This document shows, piece after piece, positions 31,773 through 41,420 of a DNA stretch of 64,000 nt; position 1 is the first letter of the stretch, and every line of letters begins with the position of its first letter. Source of the stretch: Marsupella aquatica. Taxonomy: Eukaryota > Marchantiophyta. The translations under genes were made by a program, and so were the position numbers. The notes under the pieces are model-generated. The model was given only the letters and a program-made list of their open reading frames with translations. It was not told the DNA's origin and ran no database searches. Location of the stretch: the NCBI GenBank assembly GCA_973895155.1, contig OZ316897.1:15004001-15068000 (forward strand), given 5' to 3'.

Positions 31773-33277
31773 GGTCACCCTGACACATTGCATGCCTTAG
31801 AGATTTCTCAGAATTTTTTAAAAACAGAGTTTGCGAACTTTTTGCGATGCGGGTTGCTTCACAAATGTTTCGCAAAGTCTATCATGGCATTTTTTAAAGT
31901 TGTAGATGTGAAACTATTGCGAACTAACCCACTTCGCAAACTACTTTGCAAACAGCCAATTTATTTGAATTTGCGAAGCGGGGAGTTTTGCAAGTGTGTA
32001 TTATGTTTAAAAAATACCGCTAAGGGTTATTGAGCCCAATTTTGTGTTAGGGAGCACCCTATTAGCACCTCCATGCATTTTTCTTGGGTTTATGGCATAT
32101 TAACCCCGATCGATTTTGGTTTTGGAATGTTTGGTTGTGGTAGTATAAGAGGTACCGTAGGAAGATAACAGCAAAAGAGATGGAGATAGGAGCTGCGCAT
32201 GGAGCCAAACATCTCTTTGACTTGGTTGACGCAGAGTTGGCGACTATAAGTGCATGTATCCCCTTCAGTTTTTCCCACCCAATCCACTTATCTTTTCATT
32301 CCGTAAACCTAAACCAATTTGGCGTTGTGCTGTGCAAACAGGATGATGAGGATGCCAGTGATACCAGCAGCACCGATGAGAACAATGAGGGGACCACGAC
32401 AAAGGGGCCCAATGTAGGAGGGAGTAGTGGATCTGGACCAGTAGAAGGAGTTTCCCAGCAGGAGGGGGAGGAAGAGGATGAGGAGGAGGACGAGGAGGAA
32501 CCAGATGTGGAGGAGCAGCCAGCACCACCTCCTGTGCCACGTCCGGATCGTCGCAAGAGGGACAAGGGGAAGAGGCCGGCGACAAGGAGTAGGAGGACCC
32601 CATTCTAGAGCTTGGTGGTGTAGTGCCCATGAGATGCCCATTTACTTAGTGTAGTATATAGTTTTTATATGGGTAGTCTTATAGGGACCTAGCTTGTCAT
32701 ATGACACCCATCTAGGGTTTAGGGTTTAGAAAACCCTAATTTTTGTGTACCTATCAATTTTCTATAAAGCAATTTTGATTCAGACCTCATTCTCCGTGTT
32801 GGACAACAAGACCCCAACCATAATTCAAAACTCTAAATCTAAACCCTAGCCTCAAGATAGCTTGCGAAACCTATGCGAACAACCCAAATTGCATATTTAC
32901 CATACTGAAGGTATCATAAACATTATGCGAACCACATAAGTTCACACAAATGCGAAGCGATCTTCATTCATTTAATATCACAAACATATTACCAAACTCG
33001 TGGAATCGCAAATATGGAACTGCTCGATTATTATCGCAAGCCTATCGCGACGCCCACGGAGTCGCTTAAATGTGAGTCCTTTGCGATTCTATTCGTGTCG
33101 CAAGTTGCGAAGGCGTTGCGAAGGTCTTGCAAAAGACCGGATGCAAACCTTTGGGCTTTGCAGTTTGCAATTCTATTGCGACGCGCGATACTTTGCAAAG
33201 GCGAGTTTTGTTTTTCGATTTCTTTTGTTGTTTGCGATGCTTTCAAGTTCGCAAAAGGTGTAGGTAGTGTTGTAGTG
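31773..33277 (+). mobile_element. Probable non-autonomous DNA-transposon remnant with TTGCGAA-type repeats
   Basis: The words TTGCGAA, TTCGCAA and TTTGCAAA recur densely at 31815-32000 and again at 32860-33260, flanking a central part with an acidic frame. Such paired subterminal arrays are typical of CACTA/hAT-like elements. The right end GGTAGTGTTGTAGTG (to 33277) reads CACTACAACACTACC on the other strand. I find no matching left terminus, so the left boundary and the family are uncertain. Directly after it a LINE frame begins. Confidence 0.45.
32180..32608 (+). CDS. Possible C-terminal exons of a transposon protein (acidic then basic tail)
   Basis: An ATG frame begins MEIGAAHGAKHLFDLVDAEL. 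A CAAACAG|GATGAT acceptor-like site at about 32341 leads into a Ser/Asp/Glu-rich segment with a run of acidic residues, a Pro-rich patch, and a basic end (RPDRRKRDKGKRPATRSRR). It is not recognisable as a known family. It sits between the TTGCGAA arrays, so it could be the residue of the element's own protein. Confidence 0.3.
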   Translation: MEIGAAHGAKHLFDLVDAELATISACIPFSFSHPIHLSFHSVNLNQFGVVLCKQDDEDASDTSSTDENNEGTTTKGPNVGGSSGSGPVEGVSQQEGEEEDEEEDEEEPDVEEQPAPPPVPRPDRRKRDKGKRPATRSRRTPF

Positions 33278-33280
33278 GAT

Positions 33281-33640
33281 GGGATGTGCACTGCATGTTA
33301 AGAGAATCTTGAAACCATTGAACACATGTTCTTTGAATGCCCCAGGCTCAGACAACGATGAAGCCAACTCGAACGTATTGCTGAAGGCACAGGCATGTAC
33401 AAAGCTACTGGCTACTTGTTCTTTGGCAAAATTGACACTGCCATCCAATCACCAAAATGCGATCCTGGCTATCTTCTCCTCATTCATCAGATGATCAGCA
33501 GCATCTGGATGGAGAGACGACAACAAACTTACCACGCTGATGCCCTGGGCCCTCACTAAGGGAAATGTAATGAGATATACCTATGACCAAAGCCTCCTTA
33601 GGTACCCCTTGTTATATTTTGGAGGAACATTTAAATCTAC
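33281..33640 (+). pseudogene. LINE ORF2 C-terminal relic (zf-RVT region) and 3' end
   Basis: The plus frame reads MCTAC, a stop, then ENLETIEHMFFECPRLRQR, a stop, SQLERIAEG and LLLIHQMISSIWMERRQQTY. The Cys-x2-Cys...His...Cys pattern with HMFFECP is the zinc-binding C-terminus of plant LINE reverse transcriptases. Three stops show decay. A related GATGCCCTGGGCCCTCA word recurs inverted at 34188-34211, marking a second LINE 3' end on the minus strand. Confidence 0.6.
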
Positions 33641-35304
33641 CTTGTTCGTTCTAAAAAGAAATTTTAGTCCTATATAAAATCCTCTTAGGTTATTATAATC
33701 TTTGATATTTTAGGATTTACTATACTAACCCTTCATTTGTTATAAAAACAAGGTTTAGATGATGCATATAAGCATCTTCTTCACATCGGGCCGTCCATTC
33801 CAAGACCTCCCATTGAATGACTCCAAGAACCCAAAACCCAGGTTACACCCAAATACGAGAGGGTTGGGGAGGGGGTTTAGGGTTTAGGGTTCTCGTGTGA
33901 GAACTGGTACAAGAGACTAACCCTATCATATACCCTAAACCAATGAGACTACGACTCGAACTATGAGATGTGGACCAATCAAATGCTGACACCTATCATG
34001 GAGTATTTACATACCCCGTCAGCTAATGTAATGGGCAACCAAATTTACAATAGTCTTCTTTCCTTCTAACCTAGACTACGCATATATGATGCCCTAGTTC
34101 ATTCTAATATTATTCTAATATTTATTTTCAAAATAGATTTAAAATACCCATCCGACGTTTGCACGTATGTTTCGTTATTTCATAAGCTGAGGGCCCAGGG
34201 CGCTGATGCTACACGGTTTCCCCTGCAACTCATTCCGCACGGGGCTGTTGTGAATGTCCATGCCACCCTTCAACGCACCAGAAGTGCAACGAAGGCCTGT
34301 CGACTGCACAGAACTTTACATGAGCTTACAACGATGACTAATAGAGCTGCAACCAGAACTCGCACTTCGAACATTACCATCACTGATGATGAGTATAGTT
34401 GTTTTCAATGTCTGGATTGCTCCAACTACTTTGAGGGCCACATTACTAACAGCGGTGGTGCTACCATTTACTACCAGCACCATAATAGACCATGGAGCAG
34501 TAGAAGTAACCATGCCTCTACCTCTGATGTTTGGCACGACTGCTACTGTCTGCATTACGAGATCATCTTGGCCAGTAGTGACGGATCCCAACCCATTAGG
34601 GGGTGTAGGATCACACAGCTGATCGATAGTTTTAGTTTATGGATCTACTGTATATACTGTTGGATTATCTTGGTTCATTCTAGGATTAAGAAAACTTAGT
34701 GGGTTCCCTTTGGGCTGGTTGCTGTTTCGCCCCGCTCCGGTGTCCCGGTGTCCCGTGCGCCGGCTCTTTGGGTCCTGGTGGTGTGTGGTTTGGCCCCCTG
34801 GACTTGTTGTTCTCCTTTCCTCACTGGTTTTTGCCGCAGGGTTTCTTGAATTAATTTCCTCGCACCGCCACTTTTCCAAAAAAAAGGGGTTTCCCAGCGT
34901 CCAAGCCAGCGTCCCAGCGTCCGTGCCATTGGGTGGTTTTAATATCTAAAAGGTTTCCTGGGATAATAAGGGTTTGCATTATGTTGTCCTTTCCTTTGAG
35001 TTTGTCTAAACACTATAATATCCATTCCTGCCTTTTTCTCCTCATAGCCTGTTTACAAAATGCACTTGTGAAGTTAACTCAGTCTGACCATTGGATCAGT
35101 AAATCCTAGCCTTGGGCATAGATTGGTGAACCTATATGGCTCACAAATAGGTTTGTTAATTCCCAATGAAATTTGATAATATTCTGCTGATTGTCTTGCA
35201 CTTATATATGGTTTTGCACTCTTCCATACTTGCAAACCCATTGATCTTGTAGTTATAGACAAGTTTACACATGAAAAGTATGTTGTAAGTGCAAGCTCAA
35301 AGAC
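33641..35304. other. Relic-rich stretch without supported gene
   Basis: About 34165-34930 looks like another decayed retroelement 3' region (inverted LINE-tail word near 34188, a GC-rich block with CCCAGCGTCC repeats at 34893-34925). 33866-33891 has a short TTTAGGG run. No intact protein is visible. The rest is AT-rich with nothing recognisable. Confidence 0.4.
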
Positions 35305-35314
35305 TTTGCACTTG

Positions 35315-35615
35315 CTGTAGTCAGTTGGCCAGGGTATGAGCCTAGAACCGAGAGGTCCCGGGTTCAATCCCCCCTCCACATGCAAGGGTGGTGGAAGGTG
35401 AGTGTGTGTGTGGGTGAGGTGTAGTGGTGGAAATACTGGTTTCTTCTCAGCCCTAGCTGTCCGCTTGGTCCAACATTCTCTTCCTCCTGGTCCTGGGTAT
35501 GACTTCCCTTGTGGGCTACCCTATAGCAGTGCATGCTCCGGAGTTGATTGTCTATCCTCTGACTGTTGGATGGGTTAATTTTTGGTTTTCAAGAGAAAAA
35601 AACTTTTAAAATAAT
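35315..35615 (+). mobile_element. tRNA-derived SINE with 10-bp target-site duplication
   Basis: TTTGCACTTG occurs at 35305-35314 and 35616-35625 as a perfect direct repeat. The 5' head has a Pol III box A-like sequence (TAGTCAGTTGGCCAGG, about 35318) and a box B-like sequence (GGTTCAATCCC, about 35361). The body is unrelated to tRNA and the 3' end is A-rich (GAGAAAAAAACTTTT). The structure fits a plant SINE mobilised by a LINE. I do not recognise the family name. Confidence 0.86.
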
Positions 35616-35625
35616 TTTGCACTTG

Positions 35626-36988
35626 TTTTACATACTTGTTGATAAATGCAACTACAAAAGAATGTACAACAGACACTTTGCATTGGGGGGTCAACTTAGT
35701 GTATCTTTTAGAGTATCACATGTGATCCTTACCGTATTACAATATCACTGTTTTGAGAACAAATTTATATATATTTTTAATTCGAATTCTAAATGAACAC
35801 ATGGTACAAAAAGCTTTCAATTGCACGCTCTCTTTTTTGCCTGCAAATTCTGCTGATTCCTGCCTGCTACTTGGTACTTCCGGATTCTGCCTTCATCGGC
35901 TCCCTCGAGCTGTATGCAGAAAGTGTTTCAAGGCAACAACAATGAACGGCAAAGGATGTGGAGTCGTGTACATTCGGGGTACCGTCCAACATTCGCTAGA
36001 CGAGCTTGCTTCAGAAATAAGTCCGGTGTAATAATTATGGTCTGCAGTCGAAGATGCTTATATTATTTTCTATGCGGCCGTGGCTCATCAGAGAGGACAC
36101 CAGTCATGACATGCAGTCGCCATCTGGTTGCGTCCGTCCCTCGAAGATAAGCAGGCAGACACCTCTGATCCGTATCGACGGAGTCGTGGACGGAACATAT
36201 ACTGTACGTGTGTGTCTGTGTGTCTATCCTGCTTCTTCGCATGTCTTCTTCGCATGTCTGGACTCTTCAATCTTGATTGGGACTTCTTCTGTTGTCGAGT
36301 CTTGGTGTTGCTGGTCGGCGAAACTTATGAACAGGGACGAAGGCAAAGAGGGAAACAGTTCCGTTTTGAACGAAATTTTGGTCAATTATTGAGAAGTGAG
36401 CAGTGCGCCTCTTTTTGGCTAATGCAGCTATGGGTATAGTAGATAGCCGCCGGAGCGGGGGATGATGGTGGGTTTTCATGAGTACTTCGCCATCCTCGTG
36501 AGTGGTAGATAGGGGTTTTCGTTTGACCGTTTGGTCGTCGTCACAAGGGAACTGGTTGAATGTCGGTGCTAGGAGGTTGTGCTAGACAGTTTGTGAGCTC
36601 ATTTTGTCGAAGGCCCTAGCTAGCTCGATCGAGCTTGATTAGTTGGGCCGGTTTTGAAGGTTTCTATGTGAGGTGAATCGAAGAAGGACGATATTCCATC
36701 CATAGTGTTAATGCTGCAACCTGGGTGCTTCCTCGTTGAACCCGGTACGAAAGTCTGCTATACGAGGCTGACCAGTGTGTACTTGGCAACAGCAGCTGAG
36801 ATCTTTTCTTCGAAATTTTTACCAAGTGCAAAAGTTATAAGCTATTTCTATGTCGAGATTTTGCGGCAAGCGCTTTCTTGAGTTGGAAGGGTCACGTGCA
36901 CTGTCGTAGTAGAATCGAAGATAGAGTAGACAAAGTACACAAGTTCTAGCCGAGATCGTGGAAGAAGCTTACAGTCAGTAGCCTGGCA
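35626..36988. other. Region upstream of the PADRE gene
   Basis: No supported coding frame. 36500-36988 likely holds the promoter and 5' UTR of the downstream gene. I see no clear TATA element to assign. Confidence 0.4.
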
Positions 36989-37552
36989 ATGGGCAATGCA
37001 GCGATGAAATGTTTCCGAGGCAGAGGCAGGGCCGTGACTGTGCTCCTGTTGAGCGGACAGAAAGCAGAGTTCAAAGAACCAGTGAAGGCCGCGACTGTGA
37101 TGAAAAGATATCCACAACATGTTGTCCTGCATTGCTCCGCGGTGAGAAAGTTTGGGATGGGACAGCGCCGTAGGATATCTGTGCTGAAACCAGAACAGGC
37201 TCTCAAAAGGAACCAGAACTATCTGATCACGCCCATTCAAACGTCGGGGAACACTAAACCATTTCTGGATTCTTGGGCGTGCTTGATAATAAACGCCAAC
37301 AAGAAGCTGAATGTCAAAATGAGGCTCAAGGCCCATAGAGGCAGTCCGAATGAGAGGTCGTGGATCCAAACGATGTTTACCAAGATATTCAGGTTTCCAA
37401 AATCCTATCACAGTTTGGAGGAAGACGACGCCACCAGATCATTGCTTCATTGCGATGAGCTTTCATTCGAGTCTCGGAAACGTTGCGAAGATCCTCAGGA
37501 CTGGAGACCATCCCTCGAGTGTATACCCGAGTCCCACGACGTTGAGTCGTAA
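36989..37552 (+). CDS. PADRE (DUF4228) family protein
   Basis: An intronless 187-codon frame starts at the ATG 36989. MGNAAMKC gives an N-myristoylation Gly2 and a nearby Cys for acylation, so membrane association is likely. Residues about 15-90 match the DUF4228/PADRE pattern (RAVTVLLLSGQKAEFKEPVK, VMKRYPQHVVLHCSAV, GQRRRISVLKPEQAL, NQNYLITPI). These small plant proteins respond to stress and pathogens; their biochemical role is unknown. The C-terminal part is Ser/Glu-rich and variable. The stop TAA is at 37550-37552. The single-exon structure agrees with many family members. Confidence 0.85.
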   Translation: MGNAAMKCFRGRGRAVTVLLLSGQKAEFKEPVKAATVMKRYPQHVVLHCSAVRKFGMGQRRRISVLKPEQALKRNQNYLITPIQTSGNTKPFLDSWACLIINANKKLNVKMRLKAHRGSPNERSWIQTMFTKIFRFPKSYHSLEEDDATRSLLHCDELSFESRKRCEDPQDWRPSLECIPESHDVES

Positions 37553-40500
37553 GTCTCCGTACGTTCTCTAGCTACCCTCGTTGCGATTTCCGTTGATTCT
37601 CAGTAGATAGAGGACCAGAGTTTTGGACCTTCAATTGAAGGTGCAAGATTTCCTTGTCCGAGGGTGCTAGTCGTTTTATAGATTAGCCGCGGACACAGTT
37701 TACAATCTACAGTACTAGAACCTAACTTGAATGAGGTTTATGTTTCGCATGTAAACTCTTGCCATAGCCGTCTACTTCATTGTGCATGAGTTTACATAGC
37801 TTGCATTGGCTAAGTGGATGCTTCGAAGGGAAAATCTGCTTGCCGCGAAAAAGAAAGGAAGGTGATCATGACTTCACTTCAACCGAGTCATTGCATACCA
37901 AACTGGTCCGGAGTGCTCTCTAGATTATTGTGCAAAGGTCCTCTGAGAATTTCTTCTATGGACCATTTCAAACAGGCCTCATTGTATTGTAAATGTAACA
38001 TGACATCCAGCTTCTGTAAAACTACTGTACAACAGACGAGGAGCACGTTGTTCCCAACCTGTACCCATACCGAAAAAATCATTCGTATCTCGAGTCCTGA
38101 ACTTTGACAATTGTCACCTCGCATGTTCAACACTTCAACAGTATTGCCCTCGAATATCTGCGAGACCTTTGGTGGATTGTGCACGGACCGATTGCATGCG
38201 TCCGCAGTGTACTACTCATAATTTGCGCCTGGTATCACAAAGCGTTTGTCATATGTATTCGAAAAGAGCGAACTACAGTGTCAGCTTTGTACTGACAGGA
38301 CAACGGTAGATTTTCCAGTCGCGCAACAATAATTGTTGTTAGTACAAGCTGCTGTGAATTTTCTTCCAATCTTCTCATCAATGGTGGGCGTGTAGAACGT
38401 GTAGAAATGTCTTTGCATTTCTTTTCAATGACTAACATCTCTCGTGTTTAGAGTTCCTGAGCTAAAAACTTCATACATGTACTACTATTATATCTACAGA
38501 CAAGGAATAGCGCTCAGTCTCAACATCACCTTCTCCAAATCACTTCATACATGTACTACTATTATATATACACACAAGGAATAGCGCTCAGTCTCAACAT
38601 CACCTTCTCCAAATCTCTGCTAACACTATATATGTAGAGCATGTTCATCCTGGAACATGCCTCTTCTTTTTGTCTTTTAGTGATATATAATTTATTTGAT
38701 TTATTTTATAAAAAAATAAGTACATTGTAAAGTATATACCAAGATCTTAATATCTGTTAATTAATAAAATAAATGACATAATACACATGAAAAAAAATCA
38801 CATTATGACCAAGAAAGTACAAAGATATTAAAGAGATGTGCACATACAATACAATCAGATTTTCACTTGCTTCTAGGTACTAATAATAAATAATTAAAAT
38901 CATAAGTTTTGTAAAAAAAATCACTAGGAGAACTTAGTACACCAAATGTGCACATTGTTCAAACTCATTTCTCTCACTCACTAAGGAGTGATTGAAAAAG
39001 AATAATTAAACATGTATGGGGAAACAAATACAATCAAAATACTCTAAGTTCACCAAAATTAAAAGGGGTCCAAATTTTAATAAAATTAATACTAATGATT
39101 AGCCTAGTTAAGGCACATTAAAATTAAAAAATCTCAATAAGACAAAATATGAAAGGTGGCTTATAGCAGGTTGACTAAATGTGCAAATGGAAACTACAAT
39201 AACTAAAGTGACTTGATATCTGAGTGGGTAAAAGAGAGAAGTTGATAGTGGGGGTGGCCAGTAGCTTCTATCTACAAATGTTTAGCCTGACATTTCTAGG
39301 AATCTTGTCCTGCAGAGCAAAACTCCATTATGAACAAATGAATTATCAAGTGTTAGGCTCTAAAGCAAAATCTGAGGCCTACTCTCATAATGTTATTCAT
39401 GATAAGATGCATGTCATAAATTAGGCATGAAAATGAAAAAAAATTGGTTTTTGGGGAACAGAGATTGCCACTCTTTTTTGGCATGGTACATACCTTGCCA
39501 GTGCTAAATGTTTTCTATTTGTGGGTTAAAAAAATTAACCTAGGTTAGCTCCTTCACATCTAGTGGTGGACCTTGCCACCCATCGCCCTCACCAATCCCA
39601 GCACCCATGTCTAAGTGCCCCTGGTGCCCGAACGCCTCCACGGAATACCTCAAGCAAGCAACCTGATGCCCCTAGCACCACCAGCGGCCCCTCCCATACG
39701 AAGCCGCACTTGCTCGCCAACACGACCGCTACTCAACGGTCCTCACTATCTGAACAAACGACCAAGCGCCTCGGTAAGTAACCCTTCAAGATCTAGATCT
39801 CCCAAGTCTAGTCTCCTAACTCAAGCTCAACAGACATTGGTAAGTAGGTCAGCAATAGGTCCGACGAACATAACCTCCCTTCTCATTCAATGAAGGAGTT
39901 GGGTTCCCTTCGTTGCAATAAATTTCATTTACATGAGCTTTCAACTTCCATATCATCATGACATGCTAAGGTTCCCATATAGCAGGATCAAGTTACCATG
40001 TCCATCTCATTGTCAACCCTTTAATCATATTTTTCCCTTGCAATAAATATCATTTATATAAACCAGCAATATTTGTCATAATTTATGGGTATGAAAATCT
40101 CATTATTCTGACACAATATAGTATATATATGAATATGTATTTTTAAATATTTTGGGGGATCTCCTAAATGGAAGATGTCCTTTCTTCCATTTTTCTCTTT
40201 TCCCCACTTTTTTAACATGTTTCTATTTTAATAAGTTTTTTACTTATATTCTGTTTCCTTTTATCTTTTATCTTCTCCCTTCCCCTCCCGGCCATTTTCT
40301 TTCCATCTCTCATGTCTCCATACTCCATAGTGTCATAGTTTAAATATGTGATCATCGTTATCATTACATTCTAGTACAATCTATAATCATGATGCTTTCA
40401 TGTACATTTATCCTTCTTGAAGGTGTACCTGAATTTTTTGTCTTTGTACATGTACTTGAACAAGTGTATGTGATCTACCATACCAATTCGTCTCACAATA

Positions 40501-40900
40501 GGAGAGGCAATGAGATGGTGTTGCTTGCATCTAAGGGTGATTAAAAGTAATATTTACAGACCCCCATGAGAGGTCCTTGGTAAATTCTCTGCCACGCGGT
40601 TGTGTCACATCATCACAACCAGCCACAAACAGGATAGATCATATTTTTGACCGTAACAAAAGTGCACATTCATGTTTGTGACAAAAGCAATGTAATTTTG
40701 GGGGCGCCATACCATAAGTATTAAGCGTAAAAAAACCAGAATACAAAAGAAAAGATGTCATTAAGTAAAATAAAATTACCATTCTGATGTTTGTCAATGA
40801 TATATCAATGTTTTACATCAAAATGTTTCTAGTTTTTAATTGTTTGCAAGTTTGGAAAAACCAATCGATAAAAATGTACATAGTTAGGACCCCTTTGGCT
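37553..40900. other. Intergenic, AT-rich, no supported gene
   Basis: Includes the likely 3' UTR of the PADRE gene and the 74-bp tandem duplication at 38468. From 38640 to 40900 the sequence is AT-rich with only short, low-complexity frames. Confidence 0.5.
38468..38615. repeat. Tandem duplication, 2 x 74 bp
   Basis: ACTTCATACATGTACTACTATTATAT... starts at 38468 and 38542. The copies differ at two or three positions only (TCTACAGACAAGG against ATACACACAAGG). Non-coding and recent. Confidence 0.85.
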
Positions 40901-40917
40901 CCATATTGTAAAACTAA

Positions 40918-41420
40918 ATAATCAATCTCCTTAGTACTTGATGAAATTTGTCAATGTTTGACTCATTGGAAAGCTCAAGATCAAGATTTAGGGTTTAGGG
41001 TTTAGGGTTTAGTACTCTCTTGATAAAATCTCTCTATGTCACACTCATTGGAAAGCTAGAGTAAAATTAGAAACTCATCATCTCCTTAGTACTTGACAAA
41101 ATCTATCAATGTTAGGTTCATTAGAAAGCTAACGAAATTCACATACTCATGTTCTCTCTAATTTTTGACAAATACTTCCAATGTCACACATTAGAAAGCT
41201 AGAGAGATTGAAAACCTCATGATCTCTTTAGTACCATGACAAAATATGACATGAAATTTGTCAATATTGGACTCAATGTAGGAAAACTAAAAGAATTCAT
41301 GAACTCATGACAAACTTTTCTTATTGTCACACTCATTGGAAAGGCAGGGAAATTCAAAAACTCATTTGGAACTTAACAAAATTTGTCAATCTGAAGCTCA
41401 TTGGAAACCCTTTCTCGATT
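40918..41420. repeat. Degenerate minisatellite with embedded telomere-type repeat
   Basis: Six to seven diverged units of roughly 65-75 bp share CTCATTGGAAAGCTA, ACTCATGATCTCCTTAGTAC and TTGACAAAATTTGTCAATG. Inside lies TTTAGGG three times in a row plus a partial unit (about 40987-41010), the plant telomere repeat. No coding potential. Confidence 0.7.

Noticed and set aside
34250-34699. 149-aa plus-strand frame in the relic mosaic
   Set aside because: No recognisable family. Overlapping frames on both strands are equally long, typical of chance in a retroelement relic.
35340-35372. A functional tRNA gene
   Set aside because: Box A and box B-like sequences are present, but the cloverleaf is degraded and the unit sits at the head of a SINE with target duplications.
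37888-38184. Minus-strand 98-aa frame downstream of the PADRE gene
   Set aside because: No domain; it lies in the likely 3' UTR of the plus-strand gene and has random composition.
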